Positions 1 to 7,288 of a stretch of 45,953 nt of DNA are shown here, piece after piece. This DNA comes from an uncultured Bacteroidota bacterium. GTDB lineage: Bacteria; Bacteroidota; Bacteroidia; Flavobacteriales; Schleiferiaceae. The notes under the pieces are model-generated. The model made no database searches. It worked only from the letters and a program-made list of their open reading frames with translations, and was not told where the DNA came from. Location: NCBI GenBank assembly GCA_913057235.1, contig CAJXNI010000019.1:1-45953 (forward strand), given 5' to 3'. Position 1 is the stretch's first letter. Each line of letters begins with the position of its first letter. Made by a program: the position numbers and the translations under genes.

Positions 1-92
1 TACTCACGGCATAGATCTTCTGTTTTGCGTCCAGACTCATGCTGTTTTATAGCGTTAACAATCTGGCTCTCTGTAAATCTCGACTTCTTCAT
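1..92 (-). CDS. IS3-family transposase OrfA, N-terminal fragment
   Basis: The minus strand from ATG at 92 encodes MKKSRFTESQIVNAIKQHES followed by GRKTEDLCRE, which is the characteristic N-terminus of IS3-family OrfA (helix-turn-helix transposase, PF01527). OrfA supplies DNA binding and is normally joined to the OrfB integrase by a -1 frameshift. Only about 30 codons are present because the window ends. Whether the element is intact cannot be judged here. Confidence 0.85.
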   Translation of the reverse strand, partial: MKKSRFTESQIVNAIKQHESGRKTEDLCRE

Positions 93-148
93 AATTACTG
101 GTTAAATTTAAATAGTTTTAACCAGTCCGAGTTTTAGGGGAGGTTACA
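1..148 (-). mobile_element. Left end of an IS3-family insertion sequence (partial)
   Basis: The element runs off the window start. Read on the minus strand it begins TGTAACCTCCCCTAAAACTC at 148, with the TG...CA ends usual for IS3, and about 55 bp later comes the start codon of an OrfA-like gene. The boundary at 148 is inferred from the terminal TG and from the start of a different, palindrome-rich sequence at 149. The other end and any target duplication lie outside the window. IS3 family is moderately sure; the subgroup is not determined. Confidence 0.75.
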
Positions 149-186
149 GGTCGACCAACGCAATAATGCCCGTTTCTATAAGCATG

Positions 187-662
187 TAATCCCTTCGGGA
201 TTAATAACAGACAAGACTTAATGTATACTAATAAGCAAATTAAGACCATGAACCCGAGGGGTTCAATTGCCTAAAGAAAATAACACGAAATAAACACGAC
301 CCCAACGGGGTCGAACGCTCATATTGCCATTTATGTCTATAAACATGTAATCCCTTTGGGATTGTGTGGTGTTATAATCAAAATCACGTTTTACAGAAAC
401 CCAACGGAAAAAGGAAGGTATGAACCCCAGGGGTTCAAATGTTTATAATTGTGAAACTGCATAGAAGATGAGGATCCCAACAGGGTCTAATACACATATC
501 GTTAATTGCGTCTATAGTAGTGTAATCCCTTCGAGATATATCGAATATGTCATTTAAGGGTACCTCATTTGAAATACAAAAGGATAAAAGATGATTATGA
601 ACCCGAGGGGTTCAAATGTTTATAGAAAATGACACGAAATAAACACGACCCCAGCGGGGTCG
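187..662. repeat. Tandem A-B-C array of 17-bp palindromes (three rounds)
   Basis: Three palindrome types, each a 7-bp stem with a 3-nt loop, recur in fixed order. Type A (TAATCCCttcGGGATTA) lies at 187-203, 348-364 and 522-538. Type B (TGAACCCgagGGGTTCA) lies at 249-265, 421-437 and 598-614. Type C (CGACCCCaacGGGGTCG) lies at 297-313, about 473-487 and 646-662. The period is 160-177 bp. A3 and C2 are degenerate. Spacers are related: the stretch between B and C is nearly identical in rounds 1 and 3, including the shared ACACGAAATAAACACGACCC. No gene is seen in 149-764 otherwise. It resembles REP-type arrays, but no REP-associated transposase is in the window. Confidence 0.85.
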
Positions 663-764
663 AATAAAGGCACAGGTTCTTTAACCCCGAGCCACTAGCC
701 CAATCAAAAATTGGCTAAAGCTAAACCCACCAAAAGAGCAGATATTTGCACCAATAATTGCCAA

Positions 765-2738
765 ATGAAATATTATTTATTTTTTGCTTGTGCTTTGCTA
801 AGCTACATCGGCCACAGCCAACTACGCCAAAACCACCACGCCCAGCAAGCAGCCGTAGCTTATAATGCCACCCTAAAACCTTTTTACCACGGTGTAGCCA
901 GTGGCGACCCTCTGGCCAATCAAGTAATTATTTGGACCCGGCTTACGCCCGATAGCACTCATCAAATGGGGGACACCTTGCGGGGGCAATGGTTTGTAGC
1001 ACTGGATACGGCTATGACGCAAATGGTGCAGCAAGGGGGTTTCACCACTGATTCTTCGCGTGATTTTACCATAAAGGTAGACGTGACAGGCTTGCAGCCG
1101 GGTAGCACTTATTACTACATGTTTAGCCATGCCGGCCGAAACTCGCTGCGCGGCAAAACCAAAACCTTGCCCGTGGGCGCTGTGGGGCGACTAAAGTTTG
1201 CGGTAGCTAGTTGCAATAATTACGAGGCCGGCTTTTTCAATGCTTTTAAGCAAATAGCCCAGCGCAATGACTTGGATGCGGTGTTGCATTTAGGCGATTA
1301 TATTTATGAGTATCCGCATGGCCTGGTAGACGACACAGTGCCTGGCCGTGCCCACCAGAATTTTGAATCGGTTTCAGTCGGGCAGTACCGCGCCCGCTAC
1401 AGCCTGTACCGCTTAGACCCTGATTTGCAGGCCGTCCATCAACAACATGCCTTCATAAATATTTGGGATGATCACGAAAGTGCCAACCAAGCCTGGGAAA
1501 ATGGCGCGCAGGGGCATAACCCTGGCACGGAAGGCCCTTGGGCTCAAAGAAAAACAGCCGCCCAAAAAGTTTTTAATGAATGGTTGCCTATACGGGAGCA
1601 AAGCCCAACCGCTATTTACCGGCAGTTTCAATGGGGAAATCTTGTAGACTTAATAATGCTGGATACCCGTCTGCAGGGGCGTGATCAACAGATTAATGAC
1701 GTGACCAATCCCAGTTTGTACGATTCGGCTCGCACAATTTTGGGTAACACCCAGCTTAGTTGGTTTACCAATGCCTTAAGCCAAAGTAATGCCCGCTGGC
1801 GCGTGATTGGCAATCAGGTGGTTTTTGCGCCTTTACAATTGGGCTGGTCGGCTTTTGCGGTGGGACAAACTCCGCAACAGATAGAAAGCCAGTTTTTAGA
1901 CATTTGGGATGGATACCCGGCTGAGCGGCTACGCGTGCTAAACCACCTGGAAAATAACGCCATCAACAACAGTATTTTTGTGAGTGGTGATTTTCACTGC
2001 AGCTTTGCTTTTGACCTTGCCGATACGGTGGTAGACGAGCAGAATGACTACGCCCCGGTTCCCAATTACAATCCCCAAAACGGGGCTGGTTCTGTAGCGG
2101 TAGAGTTTGTGGTCAACAGCATTACCTCTCCTAATTTTGACGAGAACAGCAATTTGCTTCAGGCTACTATTTTTCAAAATCAGTTGAATGCCAACTTACC
2201 GGCTGCTTTGGGGGGGAATAACCCGAACCCGCATTTAAAGTACGCAGACGTTATTCAGCACGGGTATTTCATTTTAGATGTAAGACCCGATAGTGCCAAG
2301 GCCAATTATTACACTACGCCCATTTTAAACCCATCGGGTAACCAAAATTTTAAGCAAGCCATAAAGGTACTCAACGGAGCCAATCACTTACAAGGTGCGG
2401 TAGAAAGCAGTCCTAAAGCAGTGCAGGACGTACTGGCTCCAGCCCAACCGCTGAACCGTTGGGTAGGCCACAAAGAACGCAACTTTACGGTATTCGGGCT
2501 TTACCCTAACCCAGCGGTAGATAACGTAACAGTGCAACTGGGTAACCTCAAAAATCAAAGCGTAGAGGTAAAGCTTATCAGTGCTAACGGGCAAGTGGTT
2601 AAAACCTGGCCGCCTGTGCAAATGCCCCAGGGTCTTATAGATTTCTCCCTAAGCTTAGAAGGGGCTGCGCCCGGTTATTACCAATTGCAGCTAAGCACCA
2701 CGGCTGGCAGTCAATCCTTACCCTTGCAAAAGCGGTAA
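765..2738 (+). CDS. PhoD-like alkaline phosphatase/phosphodiesterase, secreted by T9SS
   Basis: This is a secreted metallophosphoesterase of the PhoD family (PF09423), predicted to hydrolyse phosphomono- or diesters outside the cell. The frame is open from TTG 711, but the ATG at 765 gives a clean signal peptide (MKYYLFFACALLSYIGHSQ) and is preferred. An Fn3-like N-terminal domain (about residues 35-135) precedes the catalytic domain with LHLGDYIYEY (about 176), IWDDHE (about 233) and SGDFHCS (about 407), the expected metal-ligand motifs. The last 80 residues from about 580 (LYPNPAVDNV) form a type A T9SS sorting tail. It stands alone, with a palindrome array upstream and a possible terminator downstream. 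Family assignment is firm; the substrate is not known. Confidence 0.93.
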   Translation: MKYYLFFACALLSYIGHSQLRQNHHAQQAAVAYNATLKPFYHGVASGDPLANQVIIWTRLTPDSTHQMGDTLRGQWFVALDTAMTQMVQQGGFTTDSSRDFTIKVDVTGLQPGSTYYYMFSHAGRNSLRGKTKTLPVGAVGRLKFAVASCNNYEAGFFNAFKQIAQRNDLDAVLHLGDYIYEYPHGLVDDTVPGRAHQNFESVSVGQYRARYSLYRLDPDLQAVHQQHAFINIWDDHESANQAWENGAQGHNPGTEGPWAQRKTAAQKVFNEWLPIREQSPTAIYRQFQWGNLVDLIMLDTRLQGRDQQINDVTNPSLYDSARTILGNTQLSWFTNALSQSNARWRVIGNQVVFAPLQLGWSAFAVGQTPQQIESQFLDIWDGYPAERLRVLNHLENNAINNSIFVSGDFHCSFAFDLADTVVDEQNDYAPVPNYNPQNGAGSVAVEFVVNSITSPNFDENSNLLQATIFQNQLNANLPAALGGNNPNPHLKYADVIQHGYFILDVRPDSAKANYYTTPILNPSGNQNFKQAIKVLNGANHLQGAVESSPKAVQDVLAPAQPLNRWVGHKERNFTVFGLYPNPAVDNVTVQLGNLKNQSVEVKLISANGQVVKTWPPVQMPQGLIDFSLSLEGAAPGYYQLQLSTTAGSQSLPLQKR

Positions 2739-2763
2739 AGGCAGCATCTTCAGGAAGCTATAT

Positions 2764-2794
2764 AAAAGGTGATGCGCGATTCATCCACCTTTTT
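2764..2794 (+). terminator. Possible intrinsic terminator after the PhoD gene
   Basis: AAAAGGTGATG pairs imperfectly with CATCCACCTTTT across a short loop and runs into a T stretch, 26 bp after the PhoD stop codon. Confidence 0.5.
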
Positions 2795-2839
2795 CTACCA
2801 TTTAACCACCTATTGAGTACGGTTGGTCGCAAAGCTATT

Positions 2840-2868
2840 TTTGATGGTTAAATTGGCCGCTACTTTAG
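2840..2868 (+). promoter_or_regulatory. Candidate promoter of the LiaF-like/LytS/LytR genes
   Basis: TTTG at 2840-2843 and TACTTTAG at 2861-2868 are separated by 17 bp, close to the Bacteroidota pattern TTTG...TAnnTTTG (7 of 8 in the -7 box). The start codon follows 16 bp later at 2885, so the leader would be short. Confidence 0.5.
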
Positions 2869-2884
2869 CTGAAAATTAAAGACT

Positions 2885-3598
2885 ATGGCATCCTCAAAAT
2901 CAAATGTAAACACCAAAGCCCTCTTTACCGGAGGCATTATTCTGGTACTTGGCGTGGTTTGGTTACTGCGCAAATTAGGCGTGTATATTCCGGGCTGGGT
3001 TTTCAGTTGGGAAATGATTTTAATTGTAATTGGTCTGGCCTTGGGCCTGGAAAACAAATTCCGGAATCCGGCCAGTTACATTCTTATTCTCATAGGCTCC
3101 ATCTTTTTGCTAGATGACCTTTTTATGCTACCGCGGCACATTATGGAATATTTCTGGCCGCTACTGGTAATTTTTGTAGGCCTCATGGTGATGCTAAGGC
3201 CGCGCTTTAAAAAAAACAAAGCGCTAAATGCTGAGACTTCGCATGACTTTTCTGGCGATGCCGAAAGTATTAGCAGCACCAGCCTTTTTAATGGAATCAA
3301 AAGAACCATAAAGTCACAGAACTTTAAAGGCGGTGAAACCGTGGCCGTTTTTGGGGGCACAGAATTAAACCTTTTAAATGCAGACCTTGACGGCCCAACT
3401 GAATTGCAGTGCACGGCAATTTTTGGCGGCATTAAGCTAATTGTTCCTAAAAACTGGGAAGTGCGCACCGAAGCCACCGTGCTTTTTGGCGGCATTGAAG
3501 ACAAGCGTTATTCAGCCGTTGAAGTAGTAACTGAAAACAAGATACTGGTTGTAACCGGTACGGTAATGTTTGGCGGAATCGACATTGTAAGCTACTAA
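2885..3598 (+). CDS. LiaF-like membrane protein (LiaF-TM / DUF5668 type)
   Basis: A 237-residue inner-membrane protein. The first 110 residues form about four hydrophobic segments (around 8-28, 36-52, 60-78 and 85-104) of the LiaF-TM type. A polar linker (110-150) follows. The C-terminal domain is built of four FGG strands (VFGGTE, IFGGIK, LFGGIE, MFGGID), like the LiaF C-terminal domain, which forms a beta-helix. In Firmicutes, LiaF restrains the LiaS kinase in cell-envelope stress. Here a histidine kinase and LytTR regulator follow at 68 bp on the same strand, so a similar sensor-modulator role is plausible, but that is inference from context. Confidence 0.82.
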   Translation: MASSKSNVNTKALFTGGIILVLGVVWLLRKLGVYIPGWVFSWEMILIVIGLALGLENKFRNPASYILILIGSIFLLDDLFMLPRHIMEYFWPLLVIFVGLMVMLRPRFKKNKALNAETSHDFSGDAESISSTSLFNGIKRTIKSQNFKGGETVAVFGGTELNLLNADLDGPTELQCTAIFGGIKLIVPKNWEVRTEATVLFGGIEDKRYSAVEVVTENKILVVTGTVMFGGIDIVSY

Positions 3599-3666
3599 GC
3601 CAGGCAATGCTTATTTTTAAACCCGGTGGGTGATTTCGAAACTATCGGGTTTAATGTATTTGACTC

Positions 3667-4722
3667 ATGGGGCACAATCCATTAGCACAAACCAAAAACA
3701 GTCTATTGTTTTGGACTGCAACATTGGCCTTAGCCACCGTACAAGTGCTGGTGCTGCATCATTTTTATCAGTGGTTGTGGTGGCCGCTAATTGTTGACGC
3801 AGTAGTACATTGGCTGCTCTTAGGCCTGCTTATTTTTGGTCTCTTTAACAGCCTTTCTTTTTACCACCCGGCCAAAGGTAAATGGGTTTTAGCCCTGCTG
3901 GTACCGGCCTTGTTAGTAACCGCTTGGTGGGCTTTAAGCCGATGGATTTTGGAGCAAACAGCGGGCTACGGCTTTGAAGCCCAGGTTTGGCAAGATTACC
4001 TGCAATGGTTTTACACCACCCAAGCCTTTAGACTGGCGGTAGGTTTTTTGCTCACCGCAAGCGCCACACTTTATGCTTTGCTCTGGTACCAGTTGGCCCA
4101 AAAAGAACAGCAGGTCTTTCTGCAAAATGAAACTGAGGCCATGAAGCGCGAGGCAGAGCTTTTTAAGCTGCGCCAGCAGATACAACCGCATTTTTTGTTC
4201 AACAGTCTTAATTCAGTAGTAGCGCTCATAGGGCAAAAACCAACCGAGGCCCGCGCCATGGTGCAAAACCTTTCAGACTTTTACCGCAGTACGCTTAGCC
4301 TGGCCGATGAAAGTCTGATTGCCTTATCGGCTGAGTTAAGCAATTTACAGCAGTACCTGAGCATAGAGCAGGTGCGTTTTGGGCATCGGCTTAAAGCCGA
4401 TTTTCAAACAAGCCCTGCGGCTGAGAAAGCGCTACTGCCGCCTTTAATTTTGCAGCCTCTTTTAGAAAATGCCCTTAAATTTGGTTTATACGGAACCACT
4501 AATGCGGTAACTATAAGTATTACCGCTGAGGTAGAAGGTGGCTATTTAAAGCTGGAGGTGACTAACCCCTTTGAAGAAGACTACCAGGCAGCCAGCGGTA
4601 CAGGCTTTGGCTTAAAGGCGGTAAACCGCAGGCTGTTCTTACTTTACGGTAGTACCCAACTACTAAGGGTTCAAAAAGAAGATCGGCAATTCTTAGCCCA
4701 ACTTAAAATTCCTCAAAAGTGA
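3667..4722 (+). CDS. LytS/YehU-type sensor histidine kinase
   Basis: A 351-residue membrane histidine kinase of the His_kinase family (PF06580). Four membrane segments occupy about residues 12-145 with little extracytoplasmic sequence, so the signal is probably sensed in the membrane or by a partner. A short coiled linker leads to QQIQPHFLFNSLNSV, with the phosphorylated histidine at H175, and then a HATPase domain (PLLENALKFG, about 260-350). Its stop overlaps the start of the response regulator (GTGA), so the two are translationally coupled. The LiaF-like gene upstream is the likely third member of the circuit. Confidence 0.93.
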   Translation: MGHNPLAQTKNSLLFWTATLALATVQVLVLHHFYQWLWWPLIVDAVVHWLLLGLLIFGLFNSLSFYHPAKGKWVLALLVPALLVTAWWALSRWILEQTAGYGFEAQVWQDYLQWFYTTQAFRLAVGFLLTASATLYALLWYQLAQKEQQVFLQNETEAMKREAELFKLRQQIQPHFLFNSLNSVVALIGQKPTEARAMVQNLSDFYRSTLSLADESLIALSAELSNLQQYLSIEQVRFGHRLKADFQTSPAAEKALLPPLILQPLLENALKFGLYGTTNAVTISITAEVEGGYLKLEVTNPFEEDYQAASGTGFGLKAVNRRLFLLYGSTQLLRVQKEDRQFLAQLKIPQK

Positions 4723-5447
4723 AGTACAAAGCCCTAATTATTGATGACGAGCCGCTGGCCTGCGGGTTGGTCGCAAAGTATTTAAATGCTTTTCCAGAGA
4801 TTGTAGTGGTAGAGCAGTGCTACAATGGCTTTGAGGGCTTAAAGGCCTTTCAGAGTCACCAGCCCCATTTGGTGTTTCTAGATGTACAAATGCCCAAACT
4901 TTCAGGTTTAGAGCTGGTAGAGCTTTTAGACCCCAGGCCGGCCATTATTTTCACCACCGCTTTTGATCAATATGCCATGCAGGCCTTTGAGGCGCAGGCG
5001 GTAGACTACCTCTTGAAACCTTTTTCTGAAGAGCGCTTTAAGCAGGCGGTACGTAAGTTTTTAGAGAGTCCGCAACGCAGTTTCCCGGCAGATTTTGAGC
5101 CGCCTGCCAGCTCAGACACGCTTCAGCGTTTGGTGGTAAAAGAAGGGGCACAGCTTTTTTTAATTCCCTACCGTAAAATACATAGGCTAGAAGCCGATGG
5201 TGACTATACCCGTATTTTTACCGAGGAAGGGAAATTTATGAAGAAGAAAGGCCTCCTTAGTTTTGAAAAAAACCTGCCCGCTGATTTATTTGTGCGGGTA
5301 CACCGCTCGCACCTCATCAACGTAAGTAAACTAAAACGCATAGATCCTTACGGCAAAAATGATCACATAGCTTTGCTCCAAAATGGCGAGCAAGTACCGG
5401 TGAGCCGGAGTGGTTTTAAGGCGCTGAAAAAAGTGCTGCAACTTTAA
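4719..5447 (+). CDS. LytTR-family response regulator
   Basis: A 242-residue response regulator starting at GTG 4719, which overlaps the kinase stop by 4 nt. The receiver domain (1-120) has the acidic pair D9-D10, the phosphoacceptor D55 in VFLDVQMP and the conserved lysine in YLLKPF. The C-terminal LytTR DNA-binding domain (about 140-242) has IHRLEADGDYTRIFTEE and FVRVHRSHLINVSKL. It should control transcription in response to the adjoining kinase; targets are unknown. A remnant of a second LytTR domain lies 200 bp downstream on the opposite strand. Confidence 0.95.
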   Translation: MKYKALIIDDEPLACGLVAKYLNAFPEIVVVEQCYNGFEGLKAFQSHQPHLVFLDVQMPKLSGLELVELLDPRPAIIFTTAFDQYAMQAFEAQAVDYLLKPFSEERFKQAVRKFLESPQRSFPADFEPPASSDTLQRLVVKEGAQLFLIPYRKIHRLEADGDYTRIFTEEGKFMKKKGLLSFEKNLPADLFVRVHRSHLINVSKLKRIDPYGKNDHIALLQNGEQVPVSRSGFKALKKVLQL

Positions 5448-5492
5448 AAACCTTTACACAGGCACAGGGTTTCTTCTTAAAATTAACAGACC

Positions 5493-5657
5493 ATGTTTGG
5501 ACTTTTTAAAAAGAAAACCGAGAAAGAGAAATTGCAGGAAGAGTATGAAAAGTTGCTTAAAAAGTCTCATGCCCTTTCCACCACTAACCGCGCTGAAAGC
5601 GATAAACTAGCCGCCAAGGCCGATGAAATTGCGCGCAAGATTGAAAAGATGGCCTAG
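5493..5657 (+). CDS. Lacal_2735 family small protein
   Basis: A 54-codon gene encoding a charged helical protein that starts MFGLFKKKTEKEKLQEEYEK and ends EIARKIEKMA. Length, the MFGLFKKK start and the KLLKKSHALSTTNR segment match the Lacal_2735 family, a small protein of unknown function that is common in Flavobacteriia. It has no signal peptide or membrane segment and is probably a helical hairpin. Its TAG stop overlaps the stop of the LytTR remnant on the other strand through the shared palindrome CTAG. Confidence 0.85.
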   Translation: MFGLFKKKTEKEKLQEEYEKLLKKSHALSTTNRAESDKLAAKADEIARKIEKMA

Positions 5658-5941
5658 ATCTCGCCCTGTAGCCACGCCTTAAATTTGCCGGCCCTTTCTG
5701 CGCTTACAATGGCCTCAGGCAGCTGGGGTACCTTTAAGATTATTTTTACTCGGCTTTTTGAGTAAGGGTGCATTTCTTCTATAAACTGAAGGTTAATAAT
5801 ATACTGGCGGTTAATTTGAAAGAAAGATTCTGGGTTCAACCGCGGAAGTAGGTCTTTTAGGCTGTATTCAATTAGAAACTTTTTGCCATTCAAATCAGTG
5901 GCAAAGCAATGCTTACCACTTGCAAAAAAGTAGGCAATAGA
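5654..5941 (-). pseudogene. Remnant of a LytTR DNA-binding domain
   Basis: Minus-strand codons from 5941 to the stop at 5654 read SIAYFFASGKHCF, then GKKFLIEYSLKDLLPRLNPE, FFQINRQYIINL and IVSAERAGKFKAWLQ. This is most of a LytTR output domain (PF04397). The receiver domain and any proper start are missing. The upstream edge joins directly, in the same frame, to a remnant of a different gene ending at the TAA at 5944-5942. No functional protein is expected, although a short peptide could start at TTG 5893. The donor must have been a LytTR regulator other than the intact one at 4719, because the sequences differ clearly. Confidence 0.75.
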
Positions 5942-6094
5942 TTAGCCGTTTTGCTCTACAAATACATTTACCCCGGGCAGAGGGCCTTGGCTTTGCTCAT
6001 CTAAAACCTGTCCTTTAATGTTTTGGGTTATTTAAGCTTGTGAAAGGCTAAAGCTTAGACCAAGCAGTAGCACTAAAAATTGTTGAATCGACAT
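5942..6094 (-). pseudogene. Remnant of a CarboxypepD_reg-like outer-membrane protein N-terminus
   Basis: From ATG 6094 the minus strand reads a signal peptide (MSIQQFLVLLLGLSFSLSQA), a TAA stop, then ITQNIKGQVLDEQSQGPLPG and VNVFVEQNG, then a second TAA at 5944-5942. The GQVLDE...PLPGVNVFVE segment is the start of the CarboxypepD_reg-like domain (PF13715) that opens many TonB-dependent receptors and related surface proteins. Only about 50 codons survive before the sequence switches to a LytTR remnant. Two in-frame stops and truncation make this a clear pseudogene. The segment 6095-6276 beyond it shows no gene. Confidence 0.72.
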
Positions 6095-6276
6095 AATTGG
6101 GTGTTGTTTAGTTTGCGAGACCAAAACAACTACCGTATGGCCTATTTAAAAAATGAAGCAGAGTGAACCGGAATAATTTGGGAGTGAATGGGTTCAAAGG
6201 AGCTTAAAGAGTGGAATTGCCTCTAATACCATTTTACATTATTAATGGCGTAATTGGATTATCCGAGGTATTATGC

Positions 6277-6330
6277 CGAAGCAGATTTTAAGGATCCCGT
6301 AAGCACGGGAGACAATTAAAATCGCATTCG
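6277..6330. repeat. Nested inverted repeat downstream of the RES toxin gene
   Basis: Outer arms CGAAGCAGATTTTAA and TTAAAATCGCATTCG enclose an inner perfect stem TCCCGTaagcACGGGA (6295-6310). It begins 4 bp past the RES gene stop. It could serve as a terminator for the minus-strand operon, but it lacks a clean T tract and looks more like a small palindromic repeat element. Confidence 0.55.
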
Positions 6331-6333
6331 GTG

Positions 6334-6792
6334 CTAAAGCGTTAATCGCTGATCAAAAGCGAAATTTTCAATGGTCAAAATTTTTAATTGTTCGGGGCCA
6401 ATAAGAGCGGGGTTAACCAAGAGGTTATGCTCAAAAGCATTTACGGCACTGGGTACTCTTAGCAGCGGGTGGTCTTGGTTGGCCAGCCACTGGTTGCCCA
6501 ACTGCTGGGTTGCCGCTTGGTGCGGATACCAATTCCAGCTGGTAGGGAGCTCATCTGCCGATAAATCCGTCACACTTAAAGTATCGTCTAACTCAATAAT
6601 AGCTAAACTAAAAGCTCCCGTCAAGTAATCAGATGAGCTATTAACCAGTACTTCTAAAATACAAAGAGAGCTACTTTCAGAAGTGTACAAAACTGGGAAG
6701 CCCGGGCTATTCCAGCGCCCCCCAAATAGTTTAGCACCGGTACCACTGATATCTTCAATGCGGTTAGGCCGCCCCAGCCGAAAAACAATCAT
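6334..6792 (-). CDS. RES-domain toxin of a RES/Xre toxin-antitoxin pair
   Basis: A 152-residue RES-domain protein (PF08808). RES toxins studied elsewhere deplete NAD+ or ADP-ribosylate a target, giving growth arrest. The diagnostic residues are present: R5, the GTGAKLFGGRWNSPG motif (17-31), Y36 and E47, which correspond to the conserved Arg, GGRWN, Tyr and Glu of the family. The start overlaps the antitoxin stop by 4 nt (ATGA), so the two are translationally coupled with the antitoxin first. Length is normal and no lesion is seen, so the toxin is probably functional. Confidence 0.92.
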   Translation of the reverse strand: MIVFRLGRPNRIEDISGTGAKLFGGRWNSPGFPVLYTSESSSLCILEVLVNSSSDYLTGAFSLAIIELDDTLSVTDLSADELPTSWNWYPHQAATQQLGNQWLANQDHPLLRVPSAVNAFEHNLLVNPALIGPEQLKILTIENFAFDQRLTL

Positions 6793-7247
6793 GAATACAC
6801 GCCATAGGCCAGGCGCCCTAAAACGTTTTGTACTTCTTTTAGGCCATCAAAGGTATCAAGCAAGCTAAGCGGTGCCAAGTTGCCTAAAGCTACTACCGGT
6901 TGCCGTAACCAAGCGGTAATAGGCGGGCCATTTTCACCTAATACCTCCTGCGCCTGTTGGTATAAATCATTTAAGGCCAAAAGCTTTTCTGACATTTGGG
7001 GAGAGAGTTTGGCTTGCGGATTTAAACGTTGTACTGTGCGCGTAGAAACCTGGAAAATGGCAGCCAGCTCTTGCTGCTGTAAGCCGCTTTTTTTTAGAAA
7101 ATGCGCCAAAGCTGCATAGGGTAAGCCTTGGCGAATAAGGCTTATGCGCTTGTACCTAGGCGTTTCATAGGTGGCCTGAGATTCTTGGGCCAAATAATTT
7201 TTACCGAGGTAATCTTGAGTGGTGTAAGTTTTGGGTTCTGTACTCAT
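6789..7247 (-). CDS. Xre/MbcA/ParS-type antitoxin partner of RES
   Basis: A 152-residue antitoxin. The N-terminal half contains an Xre-like helix-turn-helix (LIRQGLPYAALAHFLKKSGL, then QQELAAIFQVSTRTVQRL, about 37-75), and the C-terminal half is the MbcA/ParS/Xre toxin-binding domain (DUF2384) that blocks the RES active site. Such antitoxins normally repress their own promoter. A TAnnTTTG box lies 18 bp upstream of the ATG at 7247. Gene order and coupling to the RES gene are those usual for this type II system. Confidence 0.9.
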   Translation of the reverse strand: MSTEPKTYTTQDYLGKNYLAQESQATYETPRYKRISLIRQGLPYAALAHFLKKSGLQQQELAAIFQVSTRTVQRLNPQAKLSPQMSEKLLALNDLYQQAQEVLGENGPPITAWLRQPVVALGNLAPLSLLDTFDGLKEVQNVLGRLAYGVYS

Positions 7248-7264
7248 TACACGACATTTGACAC

Positions 7265-7272
7265 CAAAAATA
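7265..7272 (-). promoter_or_regulatory. Candidate -7 box of the RES/Xre operon
   Basis: The minus strand carries TATTTTTG, an exact TAnnTTTG match, 18 bp before the antitoxin ATG. The flanks hold GCGACAAA and TGTCGTG inverted half-sites that could be an autoregulatory operator. A clear -33 TTTG at the right distance is not evident. Confidence 0.4.
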
Positions 7273-7288
7273 GTACTTTTGTCGCAAA

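Noticed and set aside
187-662. CRISPR array
   Set aside because: The repeats are three different 17-bp palindromes with spacing of about 48-76 bp, the spacers resemble each other, and no cas gene is near.
711-764. N-terminal extension of the PhoD protein from TTG 711
   Set aside because: The 18 extra residues are charged and precede a good signal peptide that begins at ATG 765.
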